From positions 1-15,814 of the forward strand of contig JAVBKP010000099.1 of assembly GCA_031553975.1 (NCBI GenBank): a stretch of DNA of 15,814 nt, written 5' to 3'. The position numbers and the translations under genes were made by a program. Numbering within the stretch: the stretch's first letter is position 1; each line of letters opens with the position of its first letter. Source of the DNA: JAVBKP01 sp031553975. GTDB lineage: Bacteria; Bacillota; Clostridia; Peptostreptococcales; Anaerovoracaceae. The notes below the pieces were generated by a model, which had not been told where the DNA came from, ran no database searches, and saw only the letters and a list, made by a program, of their open reading frames with translations. This document shows positions 15,786 through 15,814 of this stretch, in pieces.

Positions 15786-15814
15786 TTCGCACCTCGTTTG
15801 CCCCACAGGAGGGC

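Overview
The window looks like chromosomal DNA from a low-GC Gram-positive bacterium of the class Clostridia, with Lachnospirales-type relatives most likely. The signs are strong AGGAGG-type ribosome binding sites, AT-rich intergenic DNA, the gene order rimP-nusA-rnpM-ylxQ-infB-rbfA-nrnA-truB-ribF-rpsO-pnp, and a translation initiation factor IF2 with a long Gly-Asp-Arg-Pro-Gln-rich insert. No rRNA, tRNA, CRISPR array, phage gene or transposase was seen. The genus cannot be fixed from this sequence alone.

Right part (about 4640-15806, minus strand): one long housekeeping cluster. rimP, nusA, rnpM (ylxR), ylxQ, infB and rbfA serve ribosome maturation, transcription elongation and antitermination, and translation initiation. 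nrnA degrades nano-RNA and pAp, truB makes tRNA pseudouridine 55, and ribF makes FMN and FAD. Many of these genes overlap or are separated by fewer than 20 bases, so they form an operon whose promoter lies beyond the right edge. rpsO and pnp follow after a 145-base gap that holds a candidate promoter. The gap also holds a leader RNA that can pair with the rpsO ribosome binding site, which would suit autoregulation by S15. A terminator hairpin separates rpsO from pnp.

Left part (978-4536, plus strand): a three-gene operon with a KdpD-like membrane histidine kinase, an overlapping KdpE-like response regulator, and, three bases later, an IMP dehydrogenase. The IMP dehydrogenase is of the divergent type best known from the protist Tritrichomonas foetus. 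The operon converges on pnp, and strong hairpins lie between them.

Far left (12-593, minus strand): the first half of a sugar-binding ABC lipoprotein that stops after 193 residues, about half the family length. It is probably a broken gene or an assembly error at the edge. Between it and the kinase, 384 non-coding bases hold the least ordinary material here. There are two plus-strand promoters with identical hexamers (TTGCAA, 17 bases, TATAAT) 244 bases apart, a long AT-rich hairpin, and a GC-rich hairpin. The inner promoter would give a nearly leaderless kinase mRNA, and the outer one would give a 240-base structured leader or a small RNA.

Most of the window is conserved core genome. The best leads are the structured region before the kinase, the rpsO leader, the 42-base repeat array inside infB, and the coupling of a two-component system to a T. 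foetus-like IMP dehydrogenase. I found no clear candidate for a wholly new multi-gene system.
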